NCBI RefSeq assembly: GCF_001704275.1
Contig: NZ_CP011533.1
Location: forward strand, 8,060,001 to 8,124,000
Direction of reading: 5' to 3'
Length of the DNA: 64,000 nucleotides
Origin: Streptomyces noursei ATCC 11455
GTDB lineage: Bacteria > Actinomycetota > Actinomycetes > Streptomycetales > Streptomycetaceae
In this document: in pieces, positions 18,896 through 27,534 of the stretch
Position numbering within the stretch: position 1 is the first letter of the stretch
Layout: the number at the start of each line of letters is the position of its first letter
Notes under the pieces: model-generated
The model's database searches: none
The model's input: the letters and a program-made list of their open reading frames with translations, nothing else
Told to the model about the DNA's origin: nothing
Program-made: the position numbers and the translations under genes

Positions 18896-19381
18896 CTGAC
18901 GGCCCAGGACAGCGCCGAGGCCACCGACCACACCGTCATGGTCATGCGCCCCGACCACCCCCTGGCCGCGGGCGATCTCACCGCCGAGCGGGTGGCCGAT
19001 GCCAGACACATCGTCACCTCGCGCCGCGGCCGGCTGCACGGACCGCTGGACGACGCCCTGGCCGCGCGGGGTCTCGGCCGTCGCGCCGCCGTCGTCGCCC
19101 CGACGTTCGCCGCCACGCTGCTGATGCTGGCCAACCGGCACGATGTGATCGGCTTCTTCCCCTGGCGCCAGTACCGGACCAACGTGCGCACCCTCGGCCT
19201 GGTCACCCGTGAACTGCCCTTTGCCCTGCCCCCGCTGGAGCTCTCCCTGGCCTGGCACCCACGCGACGAAGCCGACCCCGCCCATCAGTGGCTGCGTTCC
19301 CGCATCCGCGACTCCGTCCAGGCGGTCCTGGAACGAGACGACACGCCCACCCATGTCCGACCGCACCGATCGGCCACGTGA
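18896..19381 (+). pseudogene. Relic of a LysR-family regulator (effector-binding half only)
   Basis: The frame from 18896 encodes a recognisable second half of a LysR effector-binding domain: VMRPDHPLAAGDLTAERVAD, RHIVTSRRGRL, FAATLLMLANRHDVIGFFPW and ELPFALPPLELSLAWHPRDE with a normal C-terminus. The DNA-binding helix-turn-helix and the first effector lobe are missing; an in-frame TGA at 18893-18895 lies directly upstream. The 147-residue part from the ATG at 18938 lacks a ribosome binding site. It is best read as a 5'-truncated pseudogene. Confidence 0.75.
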
Positions 19382-19520
19382 CGACCGCAGCCCAGCCCAG
19401 CCCCGGCAGGCGGGGCCGTTCTTCGGGGTCTTGTGTGCGGCCCGTGGGGCGGCGTTCGGCTCGGCCGTCGCTCCCGGTGATTCGCCCCTTCGGGTTGCTG
19501 CCGGGGGAAAGGCGTTCAAG

Positions 19521-19534
19521 GGCCCGATCGGGCC
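19521..19534. promoter_or_regulatory. Perfect 14-bp palindrome upstream of a small gene
   Basis: GGCCCGATCGGGCC is self-complementary and lies 42 bp before the start codon at 19577, next to a locally AT-rich stretch (CTATCTTTGAAAGCTTCACAA) that could hold the promoter. It may be an operator for the small gene. No regulator is assigned. Confidence 0.35.
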
Positions 19535-19576
19535 GCTATCTTTGAAAGCTTCACAATGCCGGAAAGGGAGGAAGGT

Positions 19577-19747
19577 ATGAGCATCATGCCATGGACCATC
19601 GAGCGTATTCGTGAGGCGCTCGCCAGCCCGTCCCTCGCCCGGCGCTTCGACGACGAGATGGATCGGGCGCCGGCTGACGAGCGGCCGCAGGTGTTCGCGA
19701 AGTGGCAGCGGATCGCGGGCGGCCTTCGGGCGACCGGCGACCACTGA
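19577..19747 (+). CDS. Small hypothetical protein
   Basis: This 56-residue protein (starting MSIMPWTIERIREALASPS, with RRFDDEMDRAPADERPQVFA) is probably a helical bundle. A strong GGGAGGAAGG site sits directly before the ATG and third-position GC is high, supporting a real gene. The family was not recognised. It is flanked by a LysR relic and a P450 gene without obvious operon structure. Confidence 0.6.
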   Translation: MSIMPWTIERIREALASPSLARRFDDEMDRAPADERPQVFAKWQRIAGGLRATGDH

Positions 19748-20100
19748 CGCCTGTTGTCCGGACGGGCCGGGGCGCGCCGGTCGGGGATGTGCGTCGGGCC
19801 CAACCACGGCGACGTACATCCCCGACCCCACCCACCGGTCTCCAGGACCAACGCCGCACGGCCGGAATGGTCACCGCAGGAATCGACGCGGGTGGGACGG
19901 CGGGGATGGTCGGCTTCGTCGGAATGCCTGGGGTGTGGGACTGGGCAAGGGGCCGGTGGCGGTGTTGCACTGGAATCAATCCGTGGAGAGGGATCCATGA
20001 CGGGGCGTCATGGGGCGGTGGGGAACGGGATCCGGTCGCCGGCGTGGGAGGAGCAGCGGTGGAATCCTGTGAAGCGGGTGGTCGGGCGGCCGGGTCGGCC
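19748..20100. other. Spacer before the P450 gene
   Basis: These 353 bp hold no convincing gene. The P450 frame is open through the whole stretch, so an earlier start cannot be excluded, but the extra residues are Gly/Trp-rich and unlike any P450 leader. Confidence 0.4.
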
Positions 20101-21423
20101 ATGAACATCCCGGGTCCGGAGCCCCGGGCCGACGGTGGGGCCGGCGCCATCGCGGCGGCCGGCGGGCTGCACACCTATCAGTTACGGCTGCACGCGGAGT
20201 ACGGACCGGTCGTGCGGTTCCAGCTGCCGGGTGCGGAGTTGGCGGTGTCGGTCGCCGACCCCGTGCTGCTGGAGGCCACGGCTCACCTCGACGAGCGGCC
20301 GGAGCGGTTGTTCGCCTTCCTGGACCCGCTGTGCGAGGCCGGCAACCTCCAGGTGCTGCCGGCCGACGAGCACGCCCCCTGGCGGCACCTGCTGCTGTCG
20401 GTGCTCGCCGGACGCCCGTCCCACCAGCGGCACTTCGCGCAGTTCACCGCGCTGACCACGGCGCTCGCCGACCGCTGGGCGGAGCGGGCCGACGGTGAGC
20501 CCGTCGCGTTGCAGAAGGACCTGACCGCGCTGTCCCTGCGGATGATCTGCGCGTTCGCGCTGGGCGGCGACCTCGCGGACCCGGACGGCGTCGTCGCCGC
20601 GTTCGAGGAGGTGCTCACCGAGCATCTGGGACGGCTGTACGAGCCGCCCGGCAGTGGCGCCCGGGACGGGCGTGCCGAGCGGGCGGAGAAGGCCCTCGCC
20701 TCCCTGCGGGCGACGGTGGACCGGGTGGTCAGCGCGCATCGGACCAGCGACCGGATCGACCGGAGCGATCTGATCGGGGCGATGGTGGCGGCCGGCGAGC
20801 GGCCCGCGCGGATCCGCGACACCGTCATGATGACGATGCTGGCCGCCCACCACACGACCGGGGTGGCCGTCTCGTGGACGCTGTATCTGGTGGGGCGGCA
20901 TCCCGACGTGGCGGCCCGCGTCACGGACGAGTTGGACCGCGTACTCGGCGACCGCGCGGCGCCCGAGTACGCCGACCTCCGCCGTCTCACGTATCTGGAC
21001 ATGACCCTCAAGGAAGCGATGCGGCTCTACCCGCCCGGCCCGTACGGCGCGCGGGAGACGACCGAACCCCTGCGGCTGGGCGACTACACGATCCCGGCCG
21101 GGGCGACGCTCTTCTGTCCGTTCTGGGCCGTCCACATGAACCCCGAACACTGGCCCGAGCCAGAGAAGTTCGCGCCCGAGCGGTTCACGCCGGACGAGGC
21201 GGCCGCACGACCCGGGCTGGCCCACATCCCCTTCGGGTTCGGGCCGCGCGGCTGCGAGGGGGCCGCCCTGGCCATGGTCGAGGCCACGTTGGTGCTGGCC
21301 GTACTGCTCAAGCGCTTCCGGTTCCGGCCGGTACCGGGGCACGAGGTGACGCCGATCGAGCGGTTCGTCCTCTGGGCGGCCGACGACATCCGGATGCGCG
21401 TCAGCCCGAGGGCCTCCGGGTAG
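20101..21423 (+). CDS. Cytochrome P450 monooxygenase (TTA codon at residue 28)
   Basis: The 440-residue P450 has an I-helix motif AAHHTT (in place of the common AGxET/DT), the K-helix E-x-x-R in LKEAMRLYPPGPYG, the PERF-type FAPERF, and the haem loop PFGFGPRGCEG with Cys385 as thiolate ligand. The YPP after E-x-x-R recalls CYP102/CYP110-like classes. It oxidises an unknown lipid-like or secondary-metabolite substrate and needs partner electron carriers not encoded here. A TTA codon at 20182-20184 makes translation depend on the bldA tRNA, typical of developmentally timed Streptomyces genes. The start at ATG 20101 is chosen by family alignment; its ribosome binding site is weak. Confidence 0.88.
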   Translation: MNIPGPEPRADGGAGAIAAAGGLHTYQLRLHAEYGPVVRFQLPGAELAVSVADPVLLEATAHLDERPERLFAFLDPLCEAGNLQVLPADEHAPWRHLLLSVLAGRPSHQRHFAQFTALTTALADRWAERADGEPVALQKDLTALSLRMICAFALGGDLADPDGVVAAFEEVLTEHLGRLYEPPGSGARDGRAERAEKALASLRATVDRVVSAHRTSDRIDRSDLIGAMVAAGERPARIRDTVMMTMLAAHHTTGVAVSWTLYLVGRHPDVAARVTDELDRVLGDRAAPEYADLRRLTYLDMTLKEAMRLYPPGPYGARETTEPLRLGDYTIPAGATLFCPFWAVHMNPEHWPEPEKFAPERFTPDEAAARPGLAHIPFGFGPRGCEGAALAMVEATLVLAVLLKRFRFRPVPGHEVTPIERFVLWAADDIRMRVSPRASG

Positions 21424-21441
21424 GTCGCGGCCCAAAGGCCG

Positions 21442-22227
21442 TCACAGCCCGAGCAGTTCCGCGAGGGTGTCGCCCAGTACGCGATCGCGCAAGGTGCCCG
21501 GCCGGGTGACGCGTTCGACGGTGGCGCGGGCGAGGACCGGGTCGCCGTACGGGGCGTCCGATCCGAACATCGTCCGCTCGGGCACCTCGGTGATGGCCAG
21601 TCGTACGGCGAAGATGATGTGCGCCGTCGACAGCTCCAGGTAGATGTTCGGGTTCTGGCGGGCCAGCTCGATCGCCGTCAGCCAGTTCAGCCCGCCCAGT
21701 TGGCTGATCACCAGTGGGACGGTCGGATAGCGGCGCGCCAGGCCGGCCAGCGTCGCCAGGTCACCCGCGGTGGTCGGGGCGAAGCCGTGGACGACGACCG
21801 GCAGTCCACGGTGGTCGGCGGCCGCCTGGAGCACCGGCTCGATCCGACCGGCTCCGTCCGGGGGCGGGGTGAGCTCACCGATGCCGCGGAAACCCCGGCC
21901 CACCACCTCCCGTTCGACCTCGGCCGCTGTCTGCCGCACCGTCAGGTCCAGACGTACCTTGCCGAAGCCGAGGAAGCGGTCGGGGTGGGCCGCGCAGGCC
22001 GCTTCGAGTTCCCGCCGTGCGGCCCGGTAGCCCTCCGGGGCGTCGGACCGCCCGCCGATCGTCTCGTGCAACACGCTCATCTCGCGGCGCAACGAGGCCA
22101 GATCGGTGGCCCGTTCGGGGTGTGGACGGGTGCCGAAGAGCACGGCGCGGTCGACCCCGGCCTCGTCGAGCAGGGCGAGGTGGCTGTGCACGGGGTCGTG
22201 GACGTGGCTGTGCGCGTCGATGATCAA
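21442..22227 (-). CDS. Amidohydrolase family 2 metal-dependent hydrolase
   Basis: The 261-residue TIM-barrel hydrolase starts at the metal-binding IIDAHSHVHDP (H-x-H on strand 1), has a central His in GLPVVVHGFAPTT, and ends its barrel with the catalytic Asp in ERTMFGSDAPYGDP. This is the ACMSD/amidohydrolase-2 type; substrates are cyclic amides or carboxylates, unspecified here. The best start is TTG at 22227, with AGGAG at proper distance; upstream in-frame codons give a Pro-rich leader. It converges with the P450 gene 18 bp away. Confidence 0.82.
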   Translation of the reverse strand: MIIDAHSHVHDPVHSHLALLDEAGVDRAVLFGTRPHPERATDLASLRREMSVLHETIGGRSDAPEGYRAARRELEAACAAHPDRFLGFGKVRLDLTVRQTAAEVEREVVGRGFRGIGELTPPPDGAGRIEPVLQAAADHRGLPVVVHGFAPTTAGDLATLAGLARRYPTVPLVISQLGGLNWLTAIELARQNPNIYLELSTAHIIFAVRLAITEVPERTMFGSDAPYGDPVLARATVERVTRPGTLRDRVLGDTLAELLGL

Positions 22228-22312
22228 GGAATTCTCCTGGTCGGAGGGAAACGGGCGGAGCGGTTCGGGCGGCCGCGGGGGAGTGCGGTCGCCGTGGCGC
22301 AAGTGTCGAAGG

Positions 22313-22327
22313 TTGACACCGTGACAA
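22313..22327. promoter_or_regulatory. Quasi-palindrome TTGACA-CCG-TGACAA in a divergent promoter region
   Basis: The 415-bp region 22228-22642 separates the amidohydrolase from the secreted peptidase and holds no gene. TTGACACCGTGACAA at 22313-22327 is near-symmetric (5 of 6 pairs) and overlaps a possible -35. It could be a regulator site for either gene. Weak call. Confidence 0.3.
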
Positions 22328-22642
22328 GGTCAAGCCGAGTGGGGAGGGGGAGATATGGATTGGGCTGGACCGGGGCGGAGCGGACGTCGGGATCGGTGCG
22401 TGCGCCTGTGAAATTTCCCCCGGAGGTCGGGTGCGGGGGCGGGCGGCCCCCGCAGGCCGCGCCATGTCCCCGCGGTCTTTTCACACCCCGCGCGCGGATT
22501 CACTTCGCGACCGCTCCCGACGACTCCACGTCGATCGGTCGGACGTTCCGTGCCATCGTTGCCTGGCGTTCCGGCCGACCGCGTCAACTCGGCTCGGAGT
22601 CGACCGGCAAGCCATCAAGTAGCGGGGAAAGAGGAGCACTTC

Positions 22643-24058
22643 GTGCACATACCGATAGCCGTGCGTCGGATGAGACCGGTGGGCGCCGCCGTGGGTGCCT
22701 GCGTTCTGGCGTTCGTGAGTCTTTCCGCCTCCGCCGTGGCGGCCCCCGGCCCCCAGTCGGTCGGGGCGGAAGCCCCCGGCCCGCACCGGGTCCGGGTCGA
22801 AGTCCCCGGCCCCGCCGGTGGCGAGGCCGGAGCGGGTTACCGTTCCGTCCCGCGGACTTTCCACACCCCGAAGGCGGCCTTGACGGGCCCGGGTCGGGCA
22901 GCCGACGGGCAGGTCACCAAGGTGATCGACAACGGCGACACCAAGGACCGCCTCGACGTCGTCGTCATCGGTGACGGCTACACCGCGGACCAACTCGACC
23001 AGTTCCACCTCGACGTCAAGGAGAAGTGGAACGACTTCCTGGGCGTGGAGCCCTACCGCACGTACCAGAAGCTCTTCAACGTCTGGACCGTCGACGCCGT
23101 CTCGGCGGAGAGCGGAGTCAGCGGCGACCCCGGTCAGGACGTCGTCCGCAACACCGCCCTCGGTGCGCACTTCTGGTGCGACGGCACCGAGCGACTGCTC
23201 TGCATCGACCAGCGGAAGGTCGACTCCTACGTCGCCAAGGCGCCGCAGGCCGACCTGGTGGTCGTGCTCGCCAACAGCACCAAGTACGGCGGCGCCGGCT
23301 ACAACGAGGCCAGTCCGACCCTCGGCTACGACGGCATCGCCACCTTCTCCGCCCACAACAAGGACTCCAGCCAGGTCGCCGTCCACGAGACCGGCCACTC
23401 CCTCGGCAAGCTCGCCGACGAGTACTTCTACCCCGGCGTGCCGGAGTACGAGCAGTACACCGGGCCGGAGATGCCGCAGGCCAACTCGTCCGTGCTGACC
23501 GCGGACGCGATGGCCGGCGCGCACGCCAAGTGGTACCGCTGGCTTGGCGCGACCTCGCCGGACGGCGGGGCCGTCGGCGCGTACGAGGGCGGCAACTACT
23601 ACGTCAAGGGGCTGTACCGCCCCACCGACAACTCCCTGATGCGCACCCTGGGCAAGCCCTTCAACCTGCCGGGCGCCGAAGCCATGATCGCCGGCTTCTA
23701 CCGGCACGCCAAGCCGGCCGTCCCGGTCGGCGACGCCCGGACCTGGAGCAGCACGGCCCGCCTGGCGCTGCCCCGGGCGAACGACACCGCGCACGGCAAG
23801 GTGACCGTCCGCTGGTATCTCGACGGGAAGGAACTGCGCCGCCAGCGCGACCGCGACCGGGTGGCGATCGGCGAGTTGACGCTGGGCCGCGGCGCCCACC
23901 GGCTGACGGCGACCGTCACCGACGCCACCAACGCGGTGCGCGACCCCGCCGTCCGCACCTCCCTGACCGGCTCCACCAGTTGGACCGTGCAGAGCGGCCG
24001 AGGGGCCGCCGTGGACGCCACCAACCGGGCCGCGGCGAGACCGGACGGCGCGCGGTAG
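22643..24058 (+). CDS. Secreted M64-family (IgA-peptidase-like) metallopeptidase
   Basis: This 471-residue protein has a signal peptide (basic MRPVGAAVGACVLAF core, cleavage near SAVAAPG) and an M64 catalytic domain. The zinc site is HETGHSLGKLADE (His248, Glu249, His252, with the downstream DE typical of the family), preceded by LDVVVIGDGYTADQL. A C-terminal beta-rich domain (about residues 370-460; KVTVRWYLDGKELRR) looks Ig-like. It should degrade proteins outside the cell. The start is GTG at 22643 after GAGGAG. Confidence 0.88.
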   Translation: MHIPIAVRRMRPVGAAVGACVLAFVSLSASAVAAPGPQSVGAEAPGPHRVRVEVPGPAGGEAGAGYRSVPRTFHTPKAALTGPGRAADGQVTKVIDNGDTKDRLDVVVIGDGYTADQLDQFHLDVKEKWNDFLGVEPYRTYQKLFNVWTVDAVSAESGVSGDPGQDVVRNTALGAHFWCDGTERLLCIDQRKVDSYVAKAPQADLVVVLANSTKYGGAGYNEASPTLGYDGIATFSAHNKDSSQVAVHETGHSLGKLADEYFYPGVPEYEQYTGPEMPQANSSVLTADAMAGAHAKWYRWLGATSPDGGAVGAYEGGNYYVKGLYRPTDNSLMRTLGKPFNLPGAEAMIAGFYRHAKPAVPVGDARTWSSTARLALPRANDTAHGKVTVRWYLDGKELRRQRDRDRVAIGELTLGRGAHRLTATVTDATNAVRDPAVRTSLTGSTSWTVQSGRGAAVDATNRAAARPDGAR

Positions 24059-24097
24059 TTCGGACGCCGGCAGTCCGGACACCGACGGACCGGACGA

Positions 24098-24132
24098 CGG
24101 CTGGGCGGGGTGGCGGAGTCCCCGTCCAGCCG
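24098..24132. terminator. Hairpin after the M64 peptidase gene
   Basis: CGGCTGGGCGGGG (24098-24110) pairs with 24120-24132 with one G-T type mismatch in 13 bp, 39 bp after the peptidase stop. It probably terminates that transcript. Confidence 0.6.
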
Positions 24133-24208
24133 TGCGTGGGGTGCCTGCCCGGCGGTGCCTGCCCGGCGGCGTCCGTCGTCGCGCCCTCGTGCCCTGCGAG
24201 CCGTCAGC

Positions 24209-24916
24209 TCACCACGGGAGTGGGCCCGCGGCGTCGAAGTAGCCGCCGGTCGGGCCGTCGGGCGTCACCTGCGCCATACGGACGATGATCTCGGCGCCCT
24301 CCTCGACGGTCTGCGTGCCGGCGTGTGCGTTCAGGTCGGTCGCGGTGTAACCGGGCTCCACCGCATTGATCCGGATGTTCGGGAACGCCTTGGCGTACTG
24401 CACCGTGATCATGTTGACCGCGGCCTTCGACGCCGGATAGGCGACGCCCGGGTAGGCGTACCCCGGCGCGTCCGGGGTGGTGGCGCGGGTCAGTGAGGCC
24501 AGGCCGCTGCTGACGTTGACCACGACCGGCGCCGCGGACCGCCGCAGCAGCGGCAGGAAGGCATGGCTGACGCGCACCATGCCGAAGACGTTGGTCTCGA
24601 ACACCTGCCGCATGATGTCGGCGGTCACGTCCGCGGCGCCGGCCACCCCGCCGTCCGGCCCCCGCACTTCGACTCCGGCGTTGTTGATCAGCACGTCCAG
24701 TCCGCCGTCCGCCTCGATGGTCTTCGCCGCCGCGTCGACGGACGCGACGTCGGTGACGTCGAGGAGCACCATCCGCGCCCCCGACTGCTCGGCGGCCCGG
24801 CGCCCGCGCTCGGCGTCGCGGCTGCCGAGGTAGACGGTGTGGCCCGCGGCGACGAGGCGGCGCGCGGTCTCGAAGCCGAGGCCCTTGTTCGCTCCGGTGA
24901 TCAGCGTTGTCGTCAT
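24209..24916 (-). CDS. Short-chain dehydrogenase/reductase
   Basis: The 235-residue SDR has the nucleotide site TGANKGLG (residues 7-14), NNAG at about 81-84, catalytic Ser in VNVSSGLA and the Y-x-x-x-K as YPASK. It acts on an unknown alcohol or ketone with NAD(P)H. GGAGGG sits immediately before the ATG, closer than usual, although the family N-terminus (MTTTLITGANKG) supports this start. It is followed leftward by the peptidase terminator. Confidence 0.9.
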   Translation of the reverse strand: MTTTLITGANKGLGFETARRLVAAGHTVYLGSRDAERGRRAAEQSGARMVLLDVTDVASVDAAAKTIEADGGLDVLINNAGVEVRGPDGGVAGAADVTADIMRQVFETNVFGMVRVSHAFLPLLRRSAAPVVVNVSSGLASLTRATTPDAPGYAYPGVAYPASKAAVNMITVQYAKAFPNIRINAVEPGYTATDLNAHAGTQTVEEGAEIIVRMAQVTPDGPTGGYFDAAGPLPW

Positions 24917-25015
24917 CCCTCCAGGTTCCCGCCGGGCGGCGCGGTCGGCCAGTGGTTTCCTCGTCCTGGGATCGGCGCTACCGGGCAGGCCCGCCGGCGG
25001 CCCGTGCCGCGGTGG

Positions 25016-25336
25016 TCACGGCACGGGGGAGAAGTCGGTCGGTGCGAGGATCCGGTTCTCCATGGTGAGCAGCAGGTCCGCACGTTTCATTTCGGCCAGA
25101 TATGCCTGCCACTCCGGGTCGGCGTACAGCGCCGTCCGGCGGCGTTCCCGGTCGGCCTGGTCCTCGTAGGCCCAGAGGTGGACGACCTGGTCGTGCCGGC
25201 CCTCGACCGGGACGTACCACCCCACGCACCGGCCGAGGTACCGCTCCTGGAGCGGGTAGCCCTTCTCTCGGTAGAGCGCCACCCAGTCCGCCACGCGGGT
25301 GGGCCGGATGGTGTACACGCGATGGTCGACGATCAT
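25016..25336 (-). CDS. NIPSNAP-family protein
   Basis: This 106-residue ferredoxin-fold protein has the NIPSNAP pattern: VDHRVYTIRPTRVADWVALY at the start and VHLWAYEDQADRERRRTAL in the second half. Small bacterial NIPSNAP proteins often accompany oxidoreductases or regulators; the biochemical role is unknown. The ATG follows AGGGGAG. It diverges from an ArsR-type gene, and a perfect inverted repeat (25394-25422) lies between them, so it is probably that repressor's target. Confidence 0.85.
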   Translation of the reverse strand: MIVDHRVYTIRPTRVADWVALYREKGYPLQERYLGRCVGWYVPVEGRHDQVVHLWAYEDQADRERRRTALYADPEWQAYLAEMKRADLLLTMENRILAPTDFSPVP

Positions 25337-25393
25337 GACGCTCCCCTGTCGCTGTCTCGTGCGGTGGTCGTTGTCCGGGCTTCCGTCCGACCA

Positions 25394-25422
25394 TACATCG
25401 ATGTTCGTCGATCATCGATGTA
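25394..25422. promoter_or_regulatory. Perfect inverted-repeat operator between NIPSNAP and ArsR-type genes
   Basis: TACATCGATG (25394-25403) and CATCGATGTA (25413-25422) are exact reverse complements separated by 9 bp, about 17 bp before the regulator start. The spacing and symmetry suit a dimeric winged-helix repressor, most simply the ArsR-type protein encoded at 25440 regulating itself and the divergent gene. Confidence 0.75.
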
Positions 25423-25439
25423 ATGCCTACACTGGCGCC

Positions 25440-25745
25440 ATGCGCTCCCTCGACCATCCGCAGCTGTCCTCGGTCTCGCTGTCCGACGCTCTCGCCGCGC
25501 TGGCCGATCCGACCCGCCGGGCGATCGTGCGCGTACTGACCGACGGCCGGGAACACCCGGCCGGCGACTTCGACCTGGGCGTCTCACAGTCCACGCTCAG
25601 CCACCACATCAAGAAGCTCCGCCAGGGCGGCATCACCCACAGCCGGCCGGAGGGCACCCGCTGCTGGGTCTCGCTGCGCCCCGAATTCGACGAGCGGTTC
25701 CCGGACCTGCTGCGCACCGTGCTCACCCTCGACGCGGACGCCTGA
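25440..25745 (+). CDS. ArsR-type winged-helix transcriptional regulator
   Basis: The 101-residue protein has a compact HTH_20/ArsR domain: LSDALAALADPTRRAIVRVL, recognition helix QSTLSHHIKKLRQGG, wing region SRPEGTRCWVSL. It lacks the metal-binding ELCVCDL-type Cys motif, so it probably senses a small molecule or redox state. The ATG at 25440 gives the family length; longer in-frame readings run through the operator. It probably represses itself and the divergent NIPSNAP gene. Confidence 0.85.
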   Translation: MRSLDHPQLSSVSLSDALAALADPTRRAIVRVLTDGREHPAGDFDLGVSQSTLSHHIKKLRQGGITHSRPEGTRCWVSLRPEFDERFPDLLRTVLTLDADA

Positions 25746-25848
25746 CGCCGGGCCGCCATCGGGCCGCGTGGCGGGGGAATGCCGGAGCGGCGAACGGTGT
25801 TGGTGCCTGGCGTCGGGGCAAGGCCGACCCGGACGGGGAGCGGGAGCG

Positions 25849-26202
25849 ATGCTGATCGGGCAACTGGCGAGGCGCACCGGAACGAGCGAGCGCCTGCTCC
25901 GGTACTACGAGCGCGTGGGCCTGCTCGCCTCGCGCCGACTCGCCAACGGCTACCGCGACTACGACGACGCGGCCGAGCAGAGGGTCCGTCAGATCCGGGC
26001 CCTGCTCGCGGCCGGACTGCCCACCACCCTGATCCGGCAGGTGCTGCCGTGCGGCCTGGCGGACGGTTCGCTGCGCCCCTGCCCCGGGGTCCTGGACAAG
26101 CTCCGCGCCCAGCTCGCCCACCTCGACCGGCGCGCCGAGGAATTGGCGCAGGCCCGGCTGACCCTGCGCCGGGCGATCGACGCCACCGAACGGACCGTCT
26201 AG
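25849..26202 (+). CDS. MerR-family transcriptional regulator
   Basis: The 117-residue protein begins with the MerR DNA-binding motif (LIGQLARRTGTSERLLRYYE, then VGLLASRRLANGYRDYDD) and has a dimerisation helix (LRAQLAHLDRRAEELAQAR). Cys residues at GLADGSLRPCPG and VLPCGL could bind a ligand or be incidental. The ATG follows GGGAGCGG. A hairpin and an element remnant directly follow the gene. Confidence 0.88.
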   Translation: MLIGQLARRTGTSERLLRYYERVGLLASRRLANGYRDYDDAAEQRVRQIRALLAAGLPTTLIRQVLPCGLADGSLRPCPGVLDKLRAQLAHLDRRAEELAQARLTLRRAIDATERTV

Positions 26203-26225
26203 GGCCTGACCCATCGGACAGGCCC
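26202..26225. terminator. Hairpin overlapping the MerR stop codon
   Basis: GGGCCTG (26202-26208) pairs with CAGGCCC (26219-26225) across 10 bases, beginning at the last base of the MerR stop. A plausible simple terminator. Confidence 0.5.
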
Positions 26226-26253
26226 AGGGCGCTTCTGACGGATCTCCGCGGCG
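26226..26253. repeat. Solo remnant of the inverted-repeat element found at 41071
   Basis: Bases 26227-26250 match the terminal repeat of the 168-bp element at 41071-41238 with one mismatch (TGACGG for TGATGG). No second end was found nearby, so this is a decayed or truncated copy. The rest of the 316-bp gap to the ATP-grasp gene (26203-26517) shows no gene. Confidence 0.6.
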
Positions 26254-26517
26254 CCCTGGTCGTGGCCGCGAAGCGCCGCCGTTCGCCCGGAGGGCGGGGC
26301 GGTCGGTCCGTCCGTCCACGTGGGCCCCACTCGCGGCTCCATGGCCGGTCACACCCTGTCAGGCCCTGCGCCACCATTACGCTCGGGGCGTCGGGCTCGC
26401 GGATCGTCGCGGGCAAGCGGAGGTGCGGTCCGGCGTAGGGCGTGCCGAACGTTTGCCGGTCGGGCCGGGAGAGGCTCCTGCCGGCTCCAGCGGTCAGCTA
26501 GGGAAGAGGAGCAGGGG

Positions 26518-27534
26518 ATGCCGTGGGCGATCGACGCACCGGCCGAGGTCTGGGTGCTGGCGCGGGAACACCCGGCGCCGCTGATGAGGGCGACCCGGGC
26601 CCTGGGCCAGGCACTGGAGGAAGCGTACGGGCCGCGCTTCGCCGTCTGGCATTCCGACGAGCTCCTCTTCGGCGTGCGGGACAGCCGTTTGACGCTGCAG
26701 AACCTGGGCGGCCAGGACATCCCGCCACCCAAGGTCGTCCTGGTGCGGCAGACGCCCGGCTCCATGGCGCAGCACCGCGAACTGACCCTGCTCCGGCACC
26801 TCGAGCACATGGGGGCCGTCCTGATCAACTCGGCGACGGCCCACCAACGCTGCGGCAACAAGATCTGGCAGTTGCAGGAGCTGGTCTCCGCCGGACTGCC
26901 GGTGCCCGATTCCCTGTCGTATGCCACCGCGCCCTTCGCCGGAGTGGTGCGCAGCCCTCAGGTCGAGACGCCGTGCGTGGTGAAGAGCGTCAACGGGCGC
27001 AACGGCGCGCATGTGTTCCTGGCCCCGGACGCGGAGCTGCTGCAGTCGCTGTCGGGCAGCCTCGCCCAGGACGTGCCGCTGATCCTCCAGGAGTACGTCG
27101 CCCCCTCCCACGGACGGGATCTGCGGGTGATCGTCGTGGACGGCGAGCCGGTCGCGGCGCAGATCCGCAGCTCCCGCGACGGGTCCCTGGCCTCCAACCT
27201 CGCCCGGGGCGCCTCCGCCGAGCTGTGTCCGGGCCGCTATCCGGAGGGCGAGGCCCTGGCGGTCCGGGCCGCCCGCGCGCTCGGTCTGACCGTCGCCGGG
27301 GTCGATCTGCTCTTCACCGCCGACGGCGGCCACACCCTCTGCGAGGTCAATGCGGTGCCCGGCTGGCGGCCCCGTATGACCACGGTGATCCCCGCGATCC
27401 TCGCCGCCGTCGAGAAGCTCCTGGCCGGGACCGGGGCGCCGGGCGGGGATGCCGCCACCGGCCGGGCGACCGCGGCGGGAGGCGGCGCGGGCGGCCTCAC
27501 CGATGCCAGAGGTAGCGTCCCAGGGCTCGTTTGA
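26518..27534 (+). CDS. RimK-like ATP-grasp ligase
   Basis: The 338-residue ATP-grasp protein has the lid and ATP-binding segments PCVVKSVNGRNGAHVFL and PLILQEYVAPSHGRDLRVIV, and the Mg-binding end HTLCEVNAVPGW. This is the RimK/LysX class, which joins an amino acid to a carboxylate or peptide using ATP. No carrier protein or peptide substrate gene is adjacent. The start at ATG 26518 has AGAGGAGCAGGGG. The last 65 residues are Gly/Ala-rich, and the 3' end overlaps the convergent SDR by 38 bp. Confidence 0.85.
   Translation: MPWAIDAPAEVWVLAREHPAPLMRATRALGQALEEAYGPRFAVWHSDELLFGVRDSRLTLQNLGGQDIPPPKVVLVRQTPGSMAQHRELTLLRHLEHMGAVLINSATAHQRCGNKIWQLQELVSAGLPVPDSLSYATAPFAGVVRSPQVETPCVVKSVNGRNGAHVFLAPDAELLQSLSGSLAQDVPLILQEYVAPSHGRDLRVIVVDGEPVAAQIRSSRDGSLASNLARGASAELCPGRYPEGEALAVRAARALGLTVAGVDLLFTADGGHTLCEVNAVPGWRPRMTTVIPAILAAVEKLLAGTGAPGGDAATGRATAAGGGAGGLTDARGSVPGLV

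Noticed and set aside
18392..19831. 479-residue minus-strand frame across the LysR relic region
   Set aside because: No motif, Arg/Gly-rich, no ribosome binding site; overlaps a recognisable LysR fragment on the other strand.
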